Origin: Verrucomicrobiota bacterium
GTDB taxonomy: Bacteria; Verrucomicrobiota; Verrucomicrobiia; Opitutales; Oceanipulchritudinaceae
Length of the DNA stretch: 7,697 nt
Assembly: GCA_009908535.1 (NCBI GenBank)
Contig: JAAAOD010000178.1
Span: forward strand, 1-7,697
Reading direction: 5' to 3'
The notes below the pieces were generated by a model. That model saw nothing but the letters and a program-made list of their open reading frames with translations. It was not told where the DNA came from and did no database searches. The position numbers were made by a program, and so were the translations under genes. Shown here in pieces: positions 1-6,406 of this stretch. The stretch's first letter is position 1. Every line of letters begins with the position of its first letter.

Positions 1-306
1 GGTCTCGGCAAGGGTCACCGTCCAGTCCTCCTCGGCATGGGAATTGTGATAGCGCACATCCGGCGCCTTGCCCAGCTTCAGGGTTACATCGCAGGTGTTC
101 CAGAGGTAGTTCTTGAAGTAGTCCTTGATCATTTCCCCCTTGTAGCCGAGGCAGAGGACAAATTCCGTGTGGCCGAAGCGCGCGTAGTACTTCATGATAT
201 GCCAGAGCATGGGGCGTTCCCCGATGGCGACCATGGGCTTGGGGCGGTATTCGGTTTCCTCGCGCAGGCGGGTACCCTTCCCGCCGCATAAAATGACGAC
301 TTTCAT
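1..306 (-). CDS. rfbF: Glucose-1-phosphate cytidylyltransferase, N-terminal part (gene runs off the left edge)
   Basis: Only the first 102 codons are in the window. The family normally has about 255-260 residues, so roughly 40 percent is visible. The enzyme makes CDP-glucose from CTP and glucose 1-phosphate in the cytoplasm, the first step of the CDP-3,6-dideoxyhexose pathway. The start reads MKVVILCGGKGTRLREET: G8-G9-K10-G11-T12-R13-L14 is the nucleotidyltransferase phosphate loop, and RPKPMV (21-26) carries the conserved lysine (K23). LWHIMKYY (34-41), GYKGEMIKDYF (54-64) and WTVTLAET (95-102) match the RfbF pattern rather than RmlA or GalU. The ATG overlaps the TGA of rfbH as ATGA (303-306), which fixes the start. 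An AAGGA ribosome-binding motif sits only 3 bases upstream. It is the fourth visible gene of the minus-strand operon. Assignment by family motifs is strong; whether the C-terminus is intact cannot be seen. Confidence 0.93.
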   Translation of the reverse strand, partial: MKVVILCGGKGTRLREETEYRPKPMVAIGERPMLWHIMKYYARFGHTEFVLCLGYKGEMIKDYFKNYLWNTCDVTLKLGKAPDVRYHNSHAEEDWTVTLAET

Positions 307-2039
307 GATTCCTTGGAGCTGCTTCGGGCCGCGACCTGTCGGCAGAAAGCGTGGAGTTGTTCGATGACGTAGTCGAGCATGGCCCGGGTAAGGCCCGGAT
401 AAACCCCGACGAAAAGGGCGCGTTGCAGGATGGCGTCGGCACCGGGCAGCTCCCCGACGACGCGGAAGGCGTCCGGAAACTGCCGTTGCCAATGCACGAA
501 GGCCGGCTGGCGGACGAGGTTGCCCCCGAAAAAGGCCCGATGACCGATTTTCGCCTCATCGAGGAAGCGCGCCAGCTCGGGGCGGCTGAAGGGCGCGTCC
601 TCCCGGATCAGCATGAGAAAGCCGAACCAGCTGGGGTCGCTGCGGCGGTGTTCGGAGGCCGGCCAGACGAAACCCTCTTCAGCCGACCATTCCGAGGCAT
701 GGCTCGGCAGGCAGAAGGCGAAGAACTCCCTGAGCCCGTCCAGCCCTTTGCGAAGATGGTGCCAGTTCGCCTTGCGCGCCTCGATGAAGGTCGGCAGCCG
801 CTCGAGCTGGACCCTGCCGATAGCCGCCTGCGGATCGAGGGGCTTCAGATTATACCCGAAATGGCTGTAGATGTACTTGTGGTCGTAGCCCTTGGGCAGC
901 TCCCCCAGTTGCCAGCCGAAGCGGTTGTTGCAGGTGTTGTCCCTGCCGCTTGGGCACCAGCAGTCCCGCCCCCAGTCGCGGAAGCTTTCCACGAGCTTCT
1001 TCAGGCTCGCCTTGCGGACAATGTTGACGGCGCCGCCTTCACCCATGGTGAGGTGATGCGGCGGATAAAAGGATTGCGAGGAGAGGTCGCCGAAGGTGCC
1101 GGTCAGGGCCTCCCGTGCGTCGCCTTCTTCATCGATAAAGCGGTAACGGCTGCCGAGGGCGTCGCAATTGTCCTCGATCAGCCAGAGCCCGTGCTTGCGG
1201 CAGAAGGGCAGGACGGCGGAGAGGTCAAAGGGATTGCCCATGGCGTGGGCGAAGATGACCGCCTTCGTTTTACCGGGCTTGATCGCTTCCTCCAGTTGTT
1301 CAAGGCGCGGGTTGAGCGTGACAGGATCGTTGTCGAGAAAGACCGGGACGAGGCCGTTCTGCAGGATGGGCGCCACCGTGGTGGGAAAGCCCGCCGCGCA
1401 GGTGATGACTTCGTCACCGGGCTGCAAGCGTTGGTCGCGCGGGAGTTTCGGGCTGGTGAGAGCGCTCAGGGCGAGGAGATTGGCCGAGGAACCGCTGTTC
1501 GTGAGAACCGTGGAACGCACGCCGAGAAAGGCGGCCAGTTCCTTCTGCAGAGCCTCTCCCTCGGAACCAAGGGTGAGCCAGAAATCGAGGGTGCTGCCGA
1601 CGGCGCGTTCGATTTCGCGGTCATTGTAGACCCGCCCGGCGTAGGGGACCGGATCTTCCCCGGGACGGAAGGCCTTGTCGTCCTCCGCCCCGATCCAGGT
1701 CGGTTTGCCGGAATGCGCCCTGACCGCGAAGCGCCGGCTCCAATGGAGGGCGATTTCCCTGCGCAGGTCCAGCAGGGCCGCCGCATCCACGCGGTCGATG
1801 ACGGAAATCTCGTCATCCTCAAGGAAGACCTTGTGGCAATTGGCCGGATCGAGCCGCAGCTTTCGGCCGGATTCGCTGTGAAAGGCGAGGGCGTCGCGAC
1901 CGTCCTCTCCGGCTTCGACGGCCGTGGCGGCTTCAAGGTGGTCGCTGGCCACCTCGAGAACAACGGCCCAACCGCCTGCTTCCGGAAAGGCTTTCGGGCA
2001 TTCGATAAGATCACCTGGCTGAAGGGAAGGGAAAGTCAT
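303..2039 (-). CDS. rfbH: CDP-4-keto-6-deoxy-D-glucose 3-dehydrase (E1), with an extra N-terminal domain
   Basis: 578 residues, against about 437 for the usual enzyme. E1 uses pyridoxamine phosphate and a [2Fe-2S] cluster with a reductase (E3/DdhD) to remove the C-3 hydroxyl of CDP-4-keto-6-deoxyglucose. The aminotransferase-fold core runs from about residue 87 to the end: NSGSSANLLALSALTSPKL (181-199), EDNCDALG (289-296), SFYPPHHLTMGEGG (323-336). His328 stands where aminotransferases have the PLP lysine, the hallmark of E1. Cluster cysteines are visible as C360-X1-C362-X7-C370, with C292 the likely fourth. C292 and C360 are 67 residues apart, against the 57 I recall for the Yersinia enzyme; the difference is a loop insertion around 300-313. 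Residues 1-85 are an additional acidic domain I do not recognise. The ATG overlaps the rfbG TGA (ATGA, 2036-2039), and no in-frame ATG occurs before residue 267, so the long form looks genuine. GAGG lies 10 bases upstream. Confidence 0.94.
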   Translation of the reverse strand: MTFPSLQPGDLIECPKAFPEAGGWAVVLEVASDHLEAATAVEAGEDGRDALAFHSESGRKLRLDPANCHKVFLEDDEISVIDRVDAAALLDLRREIALHWSRRFAVRAHSGKPTWIGAEDDKAFRPGEDPVPYAGRVYNDREIERAVGSTLDFWLTLGSEGEALQKELAAFLGVRSTVLTNSGSSANLLALSALTSPKLPRDQRLQPGDEVITCAAGFPTTVAPILQNGLVPVFLDNDPVTLNPRLEQLEEAIKPGKTKAVIFAHAMGNPFDLSAVLPFCRKHGLWLIEDNCDALGSRYRFIDEEGDAREALTGTFGDLSSQSFYPPHHLTMGEGGAVNIVRKASLKKLVESFRDWGRDCWCPSGRDNTCNNRFGWQLGELPKGYDHKYIYSHFGYNLKPLDPQAAIGRVQLERLPTFIEARKANWHHLRKGLDGLREFFAFCLPSHASEWSAEEGFVWPASEHRRSDPSWFGFLMLIREDAPFSRPELARFLDEAKIGHRAFFGGNLVRQPAFVHWQRQFPDAFRVVGELPGADAILQRALFVGVYPGLTRAMLDYVIEQLHAFCRQVAARSSSKES

Positions 2040-3136
2040 TCGCGGGCAGCCTCGGTGTAGGCGGTCAGATCGGCAAGGGTTTGTTCACGTGCGATCGGCG
2101 GATTTTCCAGCACGGCACGATACCACTGCACTGTACGGGCCACCGTTTCGGGGAAATTCCAGCGCGGGTGCCAGCGCAGAAGCGCCTGCGCCCGTTCGAT
2201 GGACAAATCGAGCAGCCGGGCCTCCTTTTGGATCGATGCTGGCTGTCCTCGCCTCCATTCGCCCGGCCATGCGGCGAGGATGGCGTCGACAAGGTCGCCG
2301 ACGCGGCGCTTGTTCTCATCGGCGGGACCGAAGTTGAAGGCGTAGAGGTCGTCCGGATCCTGCCAACCAGCCGCGAGGGCCGCGGCGAGGATCAGGTAGC
2401 CGCCAAGGGGTTCGAGGACATGCTGCCATGGCCGGGTGTGGCCGGGGTTGCGCACTTCAATCGGTTGATTCGTCCGCAGGGCCCGTACGCAGTCGGGCAC
2501 AATGCGGTGGACGGCGAAATCGCCCCCGCCGATGACATTGCCCGCCCGCGCCGTGGCGAGGCGGACCGGATGGTCGCGGAAAAAGGAAACGCGCCAGGAA
2601 TGCACGGCGATTTCCATGGCCGCTTTGCTGGCGGAATACGGATCCTCCCCGCCGAGGGGATCGGTTTCGCGGAAGGGGCGGCCCCGGCCGTCGTTCCGGT
2701 AGCATTTGTCGGAGGAGACCAAGACCGCCGCGCAGGGATGATCGATTTCGCGCAGCGCTTCCAGCAGGTGGATCGTTCCGGTGACGTTGATGGCGAAGGT
2801 GGCGGCGGGATCCTCGTAGCTGTCGAGGACGATCGGTTGCGCGGCAAGGTGGAAGACGAAATCCGGTTTCGCCGCCGCCAGCGCCCGCCGCAGCGCCCCC
2901 GGATCGCGCAGGTCGGCATATCGCGACGCCATGCGGTCCTCCAATCCCAGCAGCTGGAAAAGGGCGCCCTCCTCCGGCGGCAGCGCGTATCCGTGGACCT
3001 CCGCCCCCAGCGCGAGCAGCCATTCCGCAAGCCAGGCCCCTTTGAAACCGGTGTGGCCGGTCAGGAACACCCGCTTCCCGGCGAAGGCCGGGCCCAATCC
3101 GGACAGGGGATCCATGCTGATTATTTCCGCTGTCAT
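2036..3136 (-). CDS. rfbG: CDP-glucose 4,6-dehydratase
   Basis: 366 residues, close to the usual 355-360. The enzyme is a cytoplasmic NAD-dependent extended short-chain dehydrogenase that converts CDP-glucose to CDP-4-keto-6-deoxyglucose, between RfbF and RfbH. Visible motifs: the dinucleotide loop TGHTGFKGAWL (26-36), HLAAQP (96-101), SSDKCYRN (141-148) containing the dehydratase Asp-Lys pair (here S141 where VTSDKCY is common), and the catalytic YSASK (Y167, K171). ARAGNVIGGGDF (196-207) and NPGHTRPWQHVLEPLGGYL (230-248) are typical of RfbG and separate it from RmlB or GDP-mannose dehydratases. The reading frame stays open upstream to an ATG at 3265. I chose the ATG at 3136 because it overlaps the TGA of the upstream membrane-protein gene as ATGA, has GGAAAG 3 bases before it, and gives the family length. 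A second in-frame ATG at 3115 (codon 8) is possible. Both neighbours on the strand overlap by 4 bases, so one transcript is very likely. Confidence 0.94.
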   Translation of the reverse strand: MTAEIISMDPLSGLGPAFAGKRVFLTGHTGFKGAWLAEWLLALGAEVHGYALPPEEGALFQLLGLEDRMASRYADLRDPGALRRALAAAKPDFVFHLAAQPIVLDSYEDPAATFAINVTGTIHLLEALREIDHPCAAVLVSSDKCYRNDGRGRPFRETDPLGGEDPYSASKAAMEIAVHSWRVSFFRDHPVRLATARAGNVIGGGDFAVHRIVPDCVRALRTNQPIEVRNPGHTRPWQHVLEPLGGYLILAAALAAGWQDPDDLYAFNFGPADENKRRVGDLVDAILAAWPGEWRRGQPASIQKEARLLDLSIERAQALLRWHPRWNFPETVARTVQWYRAVLENPPIAREQTLADLTAYTEAARE

Positions 3137-5538
3137 GAGCTTTCCATAGGCTGCCGGGATGGGCCGGAACGGGCAAGGAATCGCGGCAAAAGGTAAATTC
3201 CGCCCATCAGCAGAACGGCGGCGAAACCAACGGCGATGACGACCCCGGCGAAGGGAGCGGCGCAATCCATGTAGCGGCTCTGGTCGGGGACGACCGCCGC
3301 CTCCACGAGTCCATAGAAAAGCCCGCGTCCCAGCAGAAGAGCGAGCAAAAGCAGGAGCGCGCCCGCCAGGGGGAGCGGGGGAGGGGGCGCCATTGGTTGT
3401 TGCCGCACCATTTGCCGGGCGAGAAGGCCGCCGACCAGCAGCAGCCCCAGCAGGATCAGGTACGGATAATAGCCGCGGATGAGCGCCAGCCGCACCCCTT
3501 CCCGGAAGGTCGCCGGCGGAAAGACGTCCGTCGGGATCTGCTGTTTCGCGATCCCGATGGTGAGGGGAATCCCCGAAGCCGTTTTCTCCACCGTGCCGTA
3601 GTAGCCATCGGCGAAGGTGCGCAGCGGCATTTCGTGGATCAGTTGCTGTTCCCGCCAGAACTGCACGATGACCGGGGAAAGATCCACCACCGGTGTCTCG
3701 ATGTGGAAGCCGAGGGGCGAATCCGGCGCATGGCCGACGTGGTTCGCGAAAAAGTCCCGCATGTCCTCGCCCCAGTCGATGGTGAATTCCTCCACCTTCA
3801 GCAGCTGCTCCTTGGCGTTGCGAAGAGAGACGTGTGTAATGACTCCGTCACTGCAGAATGCCCAGCCTTCGAGCATCGCCCGCATGCCATCCTTTCCGTC
3901 CCGCAGCGGATGATGATAGTCATCGATGGAAAAGTCGACCGCCGGGTGTCCGTCCTGCGGCTCGGTGATCTTGCGGTAGGGAACCTTCTCCCGGTCCAGC
4001 GGGTGCCGGTGCAGCCGCTCGCCGTCCTCCCAGAAGCTGAGAAACAGCGCCTGACCGCCTTGCGGAAGATGCCTCAGGCGGTAGGCGATGGGAAACATCT
4101 CATCGTCGCCGGTCAGGTCCCGCATGATGTCCTCTTTCCAGTAAACGACGCCCTCCGGCGAGGTGGAAGCCAGCACGGTGCCGTCCTCGCTTTCGAGGGC
4201 GATGAAGTCGAGCGCGCCGTCGGAACAGAAAGCATAGCCGCGAATGTCGACCATGTGGCCGGTGAGGAGAGAGGCGCGCCGGTTGGCGGCCTCGTTGAAA
4301 ACCGGGCGCGTGACCGCGGTGATGCCGCCTTCCTGGCGAATGAAATCCTGCGGGCGATGGCCCTTGAAGAGCCGGGCGAGGGCGTCGAGGGTGCGCCCCG
4401 GCAATTCCGGCAGCCATATTCCGATGTTCGGGTCGATGGGAAAGGGGGTGGAGAAGCCGCGCTCGGGGAGGCGGCCCTCCTCAAGGGCCTCGTCCAGTTC
4501 CCCCGCCGTCGCGCGCATCCACTTGTCGGCCACTTCCGGAGACTGGTAAATTCCGGTCGCGGCGAGGGAGGCGTACAAGCGCCACCACATCCATGCTCCC
4601 AGCTCGCCTTTGCGCCCGGTCGTCGCCTCGCCGTGGTGGAGGTGGGGATTGTTCCGGTTGAACATCGGCTGGCGCAATTCGGCGAAGCGCGGACTTTCCT
4701 CCATTGCCATCTCGAGGGTCTTCCGCGTCACCGGTGCCCACAGGGACGGATCCGGCGTATCGATCCGGTAAAGGGTGTTCAACAACTGCGAAAACCCCGG
4801 TGCCTCCTGCTCGTTGGTCGCGAAGATGCCCCACTTCAGGTAATTGATCCCGCTGACGCCCAGCATCAGGGCCTTGAAGAACAGCACCGGAACCAGAATG
4901 TAGAGCATCGGCCAAGCGCTCGCCTTCCAGGAAAGCCGGTTGCCGAAGCGCAGATAAAGAAAGCGCAGGACGAAAGCGGTCGCCAGCAGCCCGTAAAGGA
5001 ACGGTCCTTCCCGTCGGGTCAGCATCAGCACCGCCAGGAGCAGTCCCGCCGACCATAGCAGGGGATCGCGGAGGCGCCATTCCGTCCGTGCGAGCAGCCG
5101 TAGCAGGATGCCGGTGAAAAAAAGGAGCAGGCCGAGGAAATACGGCTCCGTCATGAACTGGTTGAACCCGGTCAGCACCCACGGGTGAAAGGCGAGGGCA
5201 ACCATGGCGAGGAAGGCCAGCAGGCGGCTGGTGGTCAGTTTGCGCAGCGAGAGACAGAAAAAGACCGCCGCCCCGAGAAAGAAAAGTTCGATGCAGATGC
5301 GGTAGGGAATCCCCGTCTCCATGCAGAGCGCTCCAAAAACGGGGAATCCGAGCGGCCGGATGAACTGCCAGTTGAGGTTCGGATTTGTCCCGTAGTAGTG
5401 ATCAATGACCGAGCGCGCGTAGCCGAGATCATCGAAGGGCCGGCCGTAGATCTCCTGGTCCGCGACGAGGAAGAGCTTGATCGCGATCACCGCCCAGAAG
5501 GTGACAAGGAGCCAGTTGTCTTTCGCATCGCGCCGCAT
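3133..5538 (-). CDS. Polytopic membrane protein, probable GT-C-type glycosyltransferase with a duplicated soluble insert
   Basis: 801 residues; I do not recognise a named family. About seven hydrophobic segments fall in residues 9-227 (roughly 9-26, 80-98, 104-122, 132-149, 160-174, 178-196, 208-227). A soluble stretch follows at about 240-680, then about three more segments (690-707, 722-745, 762-788). The first loop holds D36-D37 in YGRPFDDLGYARS, followed by IRPLGFPVFGAL (60-71). This resembles the catalytic acidic pair and following Pro-rich loop of GT-C enzymes (ArnT/PMT type) that use lipid-linked sugars on the outer face of the inner membrane. QSRYMDCAAP (753-762) resembles the RY..P motif near the C-terminus of such proteins. 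The soluble insert contains two related units: GYAFCSDG (434-441) and GWAFCSDG (558-565), each followed by a W.ED.MRD-like stretch and an FW..(8 residues)..H..PL end. Start: GGAA lies 7 bases upstream of the ATG. The stop overlaps rfbG (ATGA), so this is the first visible operon gene. Donor and acceptor are unknown; transfer of the dideoxyhexose is only a guess. Confidence 0.75.
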   Translation of the reverse strand: MRRDAKDNWLLVTFWAVIAIKLFLVADQEIYGRPFDDLGYARSVIDHYYGTNPNLNWQFIRPLGFPVFGALCMETGIPYRICIELFFLGAAVFFCLSLRKLTTSRLLAFLAMVALAFHPWVLTGFNQFMTEPYFLGLLLFFTGILLRLLARTEWRLRDPLLWSAGLLLAVLMLTRREGPFLYGLLATAFVLRFLYLRFGNRLSWKASAWPMLYILVPVLFFKALMLGVSGINYLKWGIFATNEQEAPGFSQLLNTLYRIDTPDPSLWAPVTRKTLEMAMEESPRFAELRQPMFNRNNPHLHHGEATTGRKGELGAWMWWRLYASLAATGIYQSPEVADKWMRATAGELDEALEEGRLPERGFSTPFPIDPNIGIWLPELPGRTLDALARLFKGHRPQDFIRQEGGITAVTRPVFNEAANRRASLLTGHMVDIRGYAFCSDGALDFIALESEDGTVLASTSPEGVVYWKEDIMRDLTGDDEMFPIAYRLRHLPQGGQALFLSFWEDGERLHRHPLDREKVPYRKITEPQDGHPAVDFSIDDYHHPLRDGKDGMRAMLEGWAFCSDGVITHVSLRNAKEQLLKVEEFTIDWGEDMRDFFANHVGHAPDSPLGFHIETPVVDLSPVIVQFWREQQLIHEMPLRTFADGYYGTVEKTASGIPLTIGIAKQQIPTDVFPPATFREGVRLALIRGYYPYLILLGLLLVGGLLARQMVRQQPMAPPPPLPLAGALLLLLALLLGRGLFYGLVEAAVVPDQSRYMDCAAPFAGVVIAVGFAAVLLMGGIYLLPRFLARSGPSRQPMESS

Positions 5539-5582
5539 TGCCGTGTTCCAAAAAGGAGGAGCGTTCTTCCTTTTGCAACCCT

Positions 5583-5588
5583 GTCAAT
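5583..5588 (-). promoter_or_regulatory. Possible -35 hexamer for the minus-strand glycan operon
   Basis: A perfect TTGACA reads leftwards 45 bases before the ATG of the 801-residue gene, inside the 111-bp divergent gap (5539-5649). At the usual 16-18 base spacing I see no convincing TATAAT-like hexamer, so this is weak. The gap holds no gene. For the sulfotransferase on the other strand I find no good promoter. Confidence 0.22.
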
Positions 5589-5649
5589 CCGCCAGGCTCC
5601 CCCATGTTCCGCCTTGCTCTCCGCCGCCGGATTTTCCCATCTTCGCCTC

Positions 5650-6342
5650 ATGCCCCGGGATCTTTTCATCGCCGCCACGCCCCGCTCCGGTAGCGAGCTG
5701 CTGTGCCAGTGGTTTCTGCGCAGTTACCTCTACGGTTGGACCGGCGAATGGTTCGCCTTCGGGACCGTCGAGGGCGACGCCGCCCACCTCGGGGTCCCGG
5801 GGGAAACGCGCCTCGGTCCCCTCCTCGAGGCCCTGCGGCGCGAAAAGGCCGCCGACGACGGGCGCGTCAGCCTGAAAATGATGTGGCCGGTTTTTGCCGC
5901 CTTCCGCGGACAGGAGGGGGCCTCCCCGCTTTCCTTCCTCCGCGATCCGGAATGCGTCTGGGTGCGGCGGCGGGACAAGGTCGCGCAGGCGGTCTCCCTC
6001 TACAAGGCGGAAAAGACTGACAAGTGGCGCAGCGAGGCCGGGGACCAGGAGGATGTACCCTATTCCGGGGCGGACATTGCCCGCTGCCTGCAACGGATCC
6101 GCGCGGAGGAGGCCGCATGGGAGGCGTTTTTTGCTGAAGAGGAGCTGGAACCCCGCCTTGTCACCTACGAAGACTTCGCTCCGCACCAGCGCGAGGCCTT
6201 TCGCGCATTGCTTGAAACCCTCGACCTTCCCCCCGTTCCGGAGGATCGCATTCAGGCCCCGCCCACTATCCGGAAACAGGGAACGGCCAATAACGAAGCC
6301 CTGCGGAAGCGCTTTCGGGCCGAGAATGGAAGCTTGGCTTGA
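5650..6342 (+). CDS. Stf0-type PAPS-dependent sulfotransferase
   Basis: 230 residues, somewhat shorter than mycobacterial Stf0 (about 265). Members transfer sulfate from PAPS to a sugar hydroxyl; the type member sulfates trehalose. The N-terminus carries the PAPS 5-prime phosphosulfate loop TPRSGSELLC (10-19). RRRDKVAQAVSLYKAEKT (106-123) matches the 3-prime phosphate-binding region of Stf0 (usually R(R/E)D+..QA.S...A..T..W), and W126 follows. VTYEDF (171-176) and the C-terminal RKQGTANNEALRKRF (208-222) also fit. No signal peptide or membrane segment is seen, so it should act in the cytoplasm. The frame is open far upstream inside the antisense of the 801-residue gene, but the domain begins immediately after the ATG at 5650 and no other in-frame ATG lies in the gap. 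No Shine-Dalgarno is visible. Divergence from a dideoxyhexose operon suggests the target is a surface glycan or glycolipid. The substrate cannot be read from the sequence. Confidence 0.87.
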   Translation: MPRDLFIAATPRSGSELLCQWFLRSYLYGWTGEWFAFGTVEGDAAHLGVPGETRLGPLLEALRREKAADDGRVSLKMMWPVFAAFRGQEGASPLSFLRDPECVWVRRRDKVAQAVSLYKAEKTDKWRSEAGDQEDVPYSGADIARCLQRIRAEEAAWEAFFAEEELEPRLVTYEDFAPHQREAFRALLETLDLPPVPEDRIQAPPTIRKQGTANNEALRKRFRAENGSLA

Positions 6343-6365
6343 CGGGGCCATTCTCCGATTTTATT
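6322..6365 (+). terminator. Candidate intrinsic terminator of the sulfotransferase gene
   Basis: GAGAATGG (6322-6329) is perfectly complementary to CCATTCTC (6348-6355). The 18-base interval can itself fold as AAGC-ttg-GCTT (6330-6340). A T-rich run TTTTATT (6359-6365) follows 3 bases after the stem. The stem starts inside the last codons and encloses the TGA stop (6340-6342). The loop is long and the T-run is not immediately adjacent, so efficiency is uncertain. Confidence 0.42.
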
Positions 6366-6388
6366 GAATCTATCAAGGTTCGTATTAT
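6361..6388 (+). promoter_or_regulatory. Weak promoter candidate for the PEP-CTERM gene
   Basis: TATTAT (6383-6388) is a good -10 match in an AT-rich patch that stands out from the GC-rich surroundings. The only -35 at 16 bases spacing is TTATTG (6361-6366), a poor match that overlaps the T-run of the preceding terminator candidate. It would leave a leader of only about 12 bases before the ATG at 6407. The 64-bp gap (6343-6406) contains no Shine-Dalgarno. Confidence 0.25.
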
Positions 6389-6406
6389 TCCCTCTCCTCG
6401 CGTCTT

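Noticed and set aside
351..2060. 569-codon open frame on the plus strand opposite rfbH
   Set aside because: It is antisense to a gene with clear family motifs. Long antisense frames are expected in GC-rich coding DNA, and its translation shows no recognisable domain.
2081..3196. 371-codon open frame on the plus strand opposite rfbG
   Set aside because: Shadow of rfbG, which has all its catalytic motifs.
3137..3265. N-terminal extension of rfbG to the ATG at 3265
   Set aside because: It would overlap the upstream gene by more than 130 bases and adds an Arg-rich stretch (RRSLRRGRHRRWFRRRS) absent from the family. The ATGA overlap favours 3136.
3397..5058. 553-codon open frame on the plus strand opposite the 801-residue membrane protein
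   Set aside because: Composition is Arg, Gln, His and Glu rich without domain motifs, as expected for an antisense shadow. The minus-strand frame has coherent membrane segments and internal repeats.
5554..5559. AGGAGG on the plus strand in the divergent gap
   Set aside because: It looks like a strong ribosome-binding site, but the nearest start-like codon (TTG, 5573) is 13 bases away in a frame with no plausible protein and out of frame with the sulfotransferase.
5185..5649. N-terminal extension of the sulfotransferase to an ATG at 5185 (155 more residues)
   Set aside because: The extra residues lie antisense to the first part of the membrane-protein gene and are charged, low-complexity shadow sequence. 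The domain starts right at the ATG at 5650.
5584..6351. 255-codon open frame on the minus strand opposite the sulfotransferase
   Set aside because: The plus-strand frame shows the PAPS-binding motifs; the antisense translation has none.
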